Assembly (NCBI GenBank): GCA_964638715.1
Contig: CAZWZF010000069.1
Location: 1 to 22,325, forward strand
DNA from: JBAXQQ01 sp037131695
GTDB taxonomy: Bacteria; Armatimonadota; Hebobacteria; CAIYQO01
Length of the DNA stretch: 22,325 bases
Direction: 5' to 3'
Position numbers and translations under genes: made by a program. This document shows positions 22,313 through 22,325 of the stretch, piece by piece (within the stretch, counting starts at the first letter, position 1; each line of letters begins with the position of its first letter). Below the pieces are notes generated by a model. The model was not told where the DNA came from. It searched no databases and saw nothing but the letters and a program-made list of their open reading frames with translations.

Positions 22313-22325
22313 TATCCATTTCTTC

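Overview
The window looks like chromosomal DNA of an uncultured bacterium, most plausibly Armatimonadota or a neighbouring lineage. The main clue is the type IV prepilin-like protein at 5478-6815. Its N-terminus (KGFTLIELLVVIAIIAILAA, then FARAREKARQTTC and an H-x9-DG motif) is of a type abundant in Armatimonadota, Planctomycetota and Lentisphaerota. The remaining genes fit a saccharolytic organism with an anaerobic side: a glycyl radical enzyme, a GH36 glycosidase, a uronate-isomerase-like enzyme, a class II aldolase and a PfkB kinase. The phylum is an inference from motifs only.

Layout. Positions 168-836 hold a cytidylate-kinase-like gene that converges, across a perfect hairpin, on a flavodoxin-family reductase (947-1579, minus). 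A three-gene minus-strand operon follows (5088 down to 1855): class II aldolase, uronate-isomerase-like amidohydrolase, PfkB sugar kinase. Next come the prepilin-like protein with two discoidin-like domains (plus), a zinc-less medium-chain dehydrogenase (7131-8138, minus) and a secreted SGNH-like hydrolase (8715-10055, plus). Positions 10347-12646 form an AT-rich island: an unknown Cys/His protein, an ankyrin protein and a PD-(D/E)XK nuclease. A GH36 alpha-galactosidase-like gene (minus) is followed by a decayed gene, then a dUTPase/photolyase pair (plus), a glycyl radical enzyme (18009-20132, minus), and finally the housekeeping genes rsmG and a DUF1385/YqhQ-like membrane protein (plus).

The most notable structure lies between the genes. 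Two homologous elements of about 300 bp (8230-8531 and 17576-17893) have outer inverted ends resembling the Tn5/IS50 outside end. Inside these sit inverted GTAG-type hairpins like REP sequences, and inside those a further inverted repeat. The second copy is flanked by a near-perfect 9-bp duplication, the size IS4-family transposases make. Further copies of one end motif occur alone at about 5255, 15571 and (diverged) 22278. Four end copies also read as tiny ORFs starting MCIRVR, placed 100-220 bp upstream of genes, so a leader-peptide explanation must be weighed against a transposon-end explanation. A second, unrelated inverted-repeat family of about 190 bp has copies at 1641-1826 and 6951-7135, with single arms near 5140 and 20222.

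No rRNA, tRNA, CRISPR array or complete transposase gene was seen. All alignments, hairpins and motif calls were made by eye.
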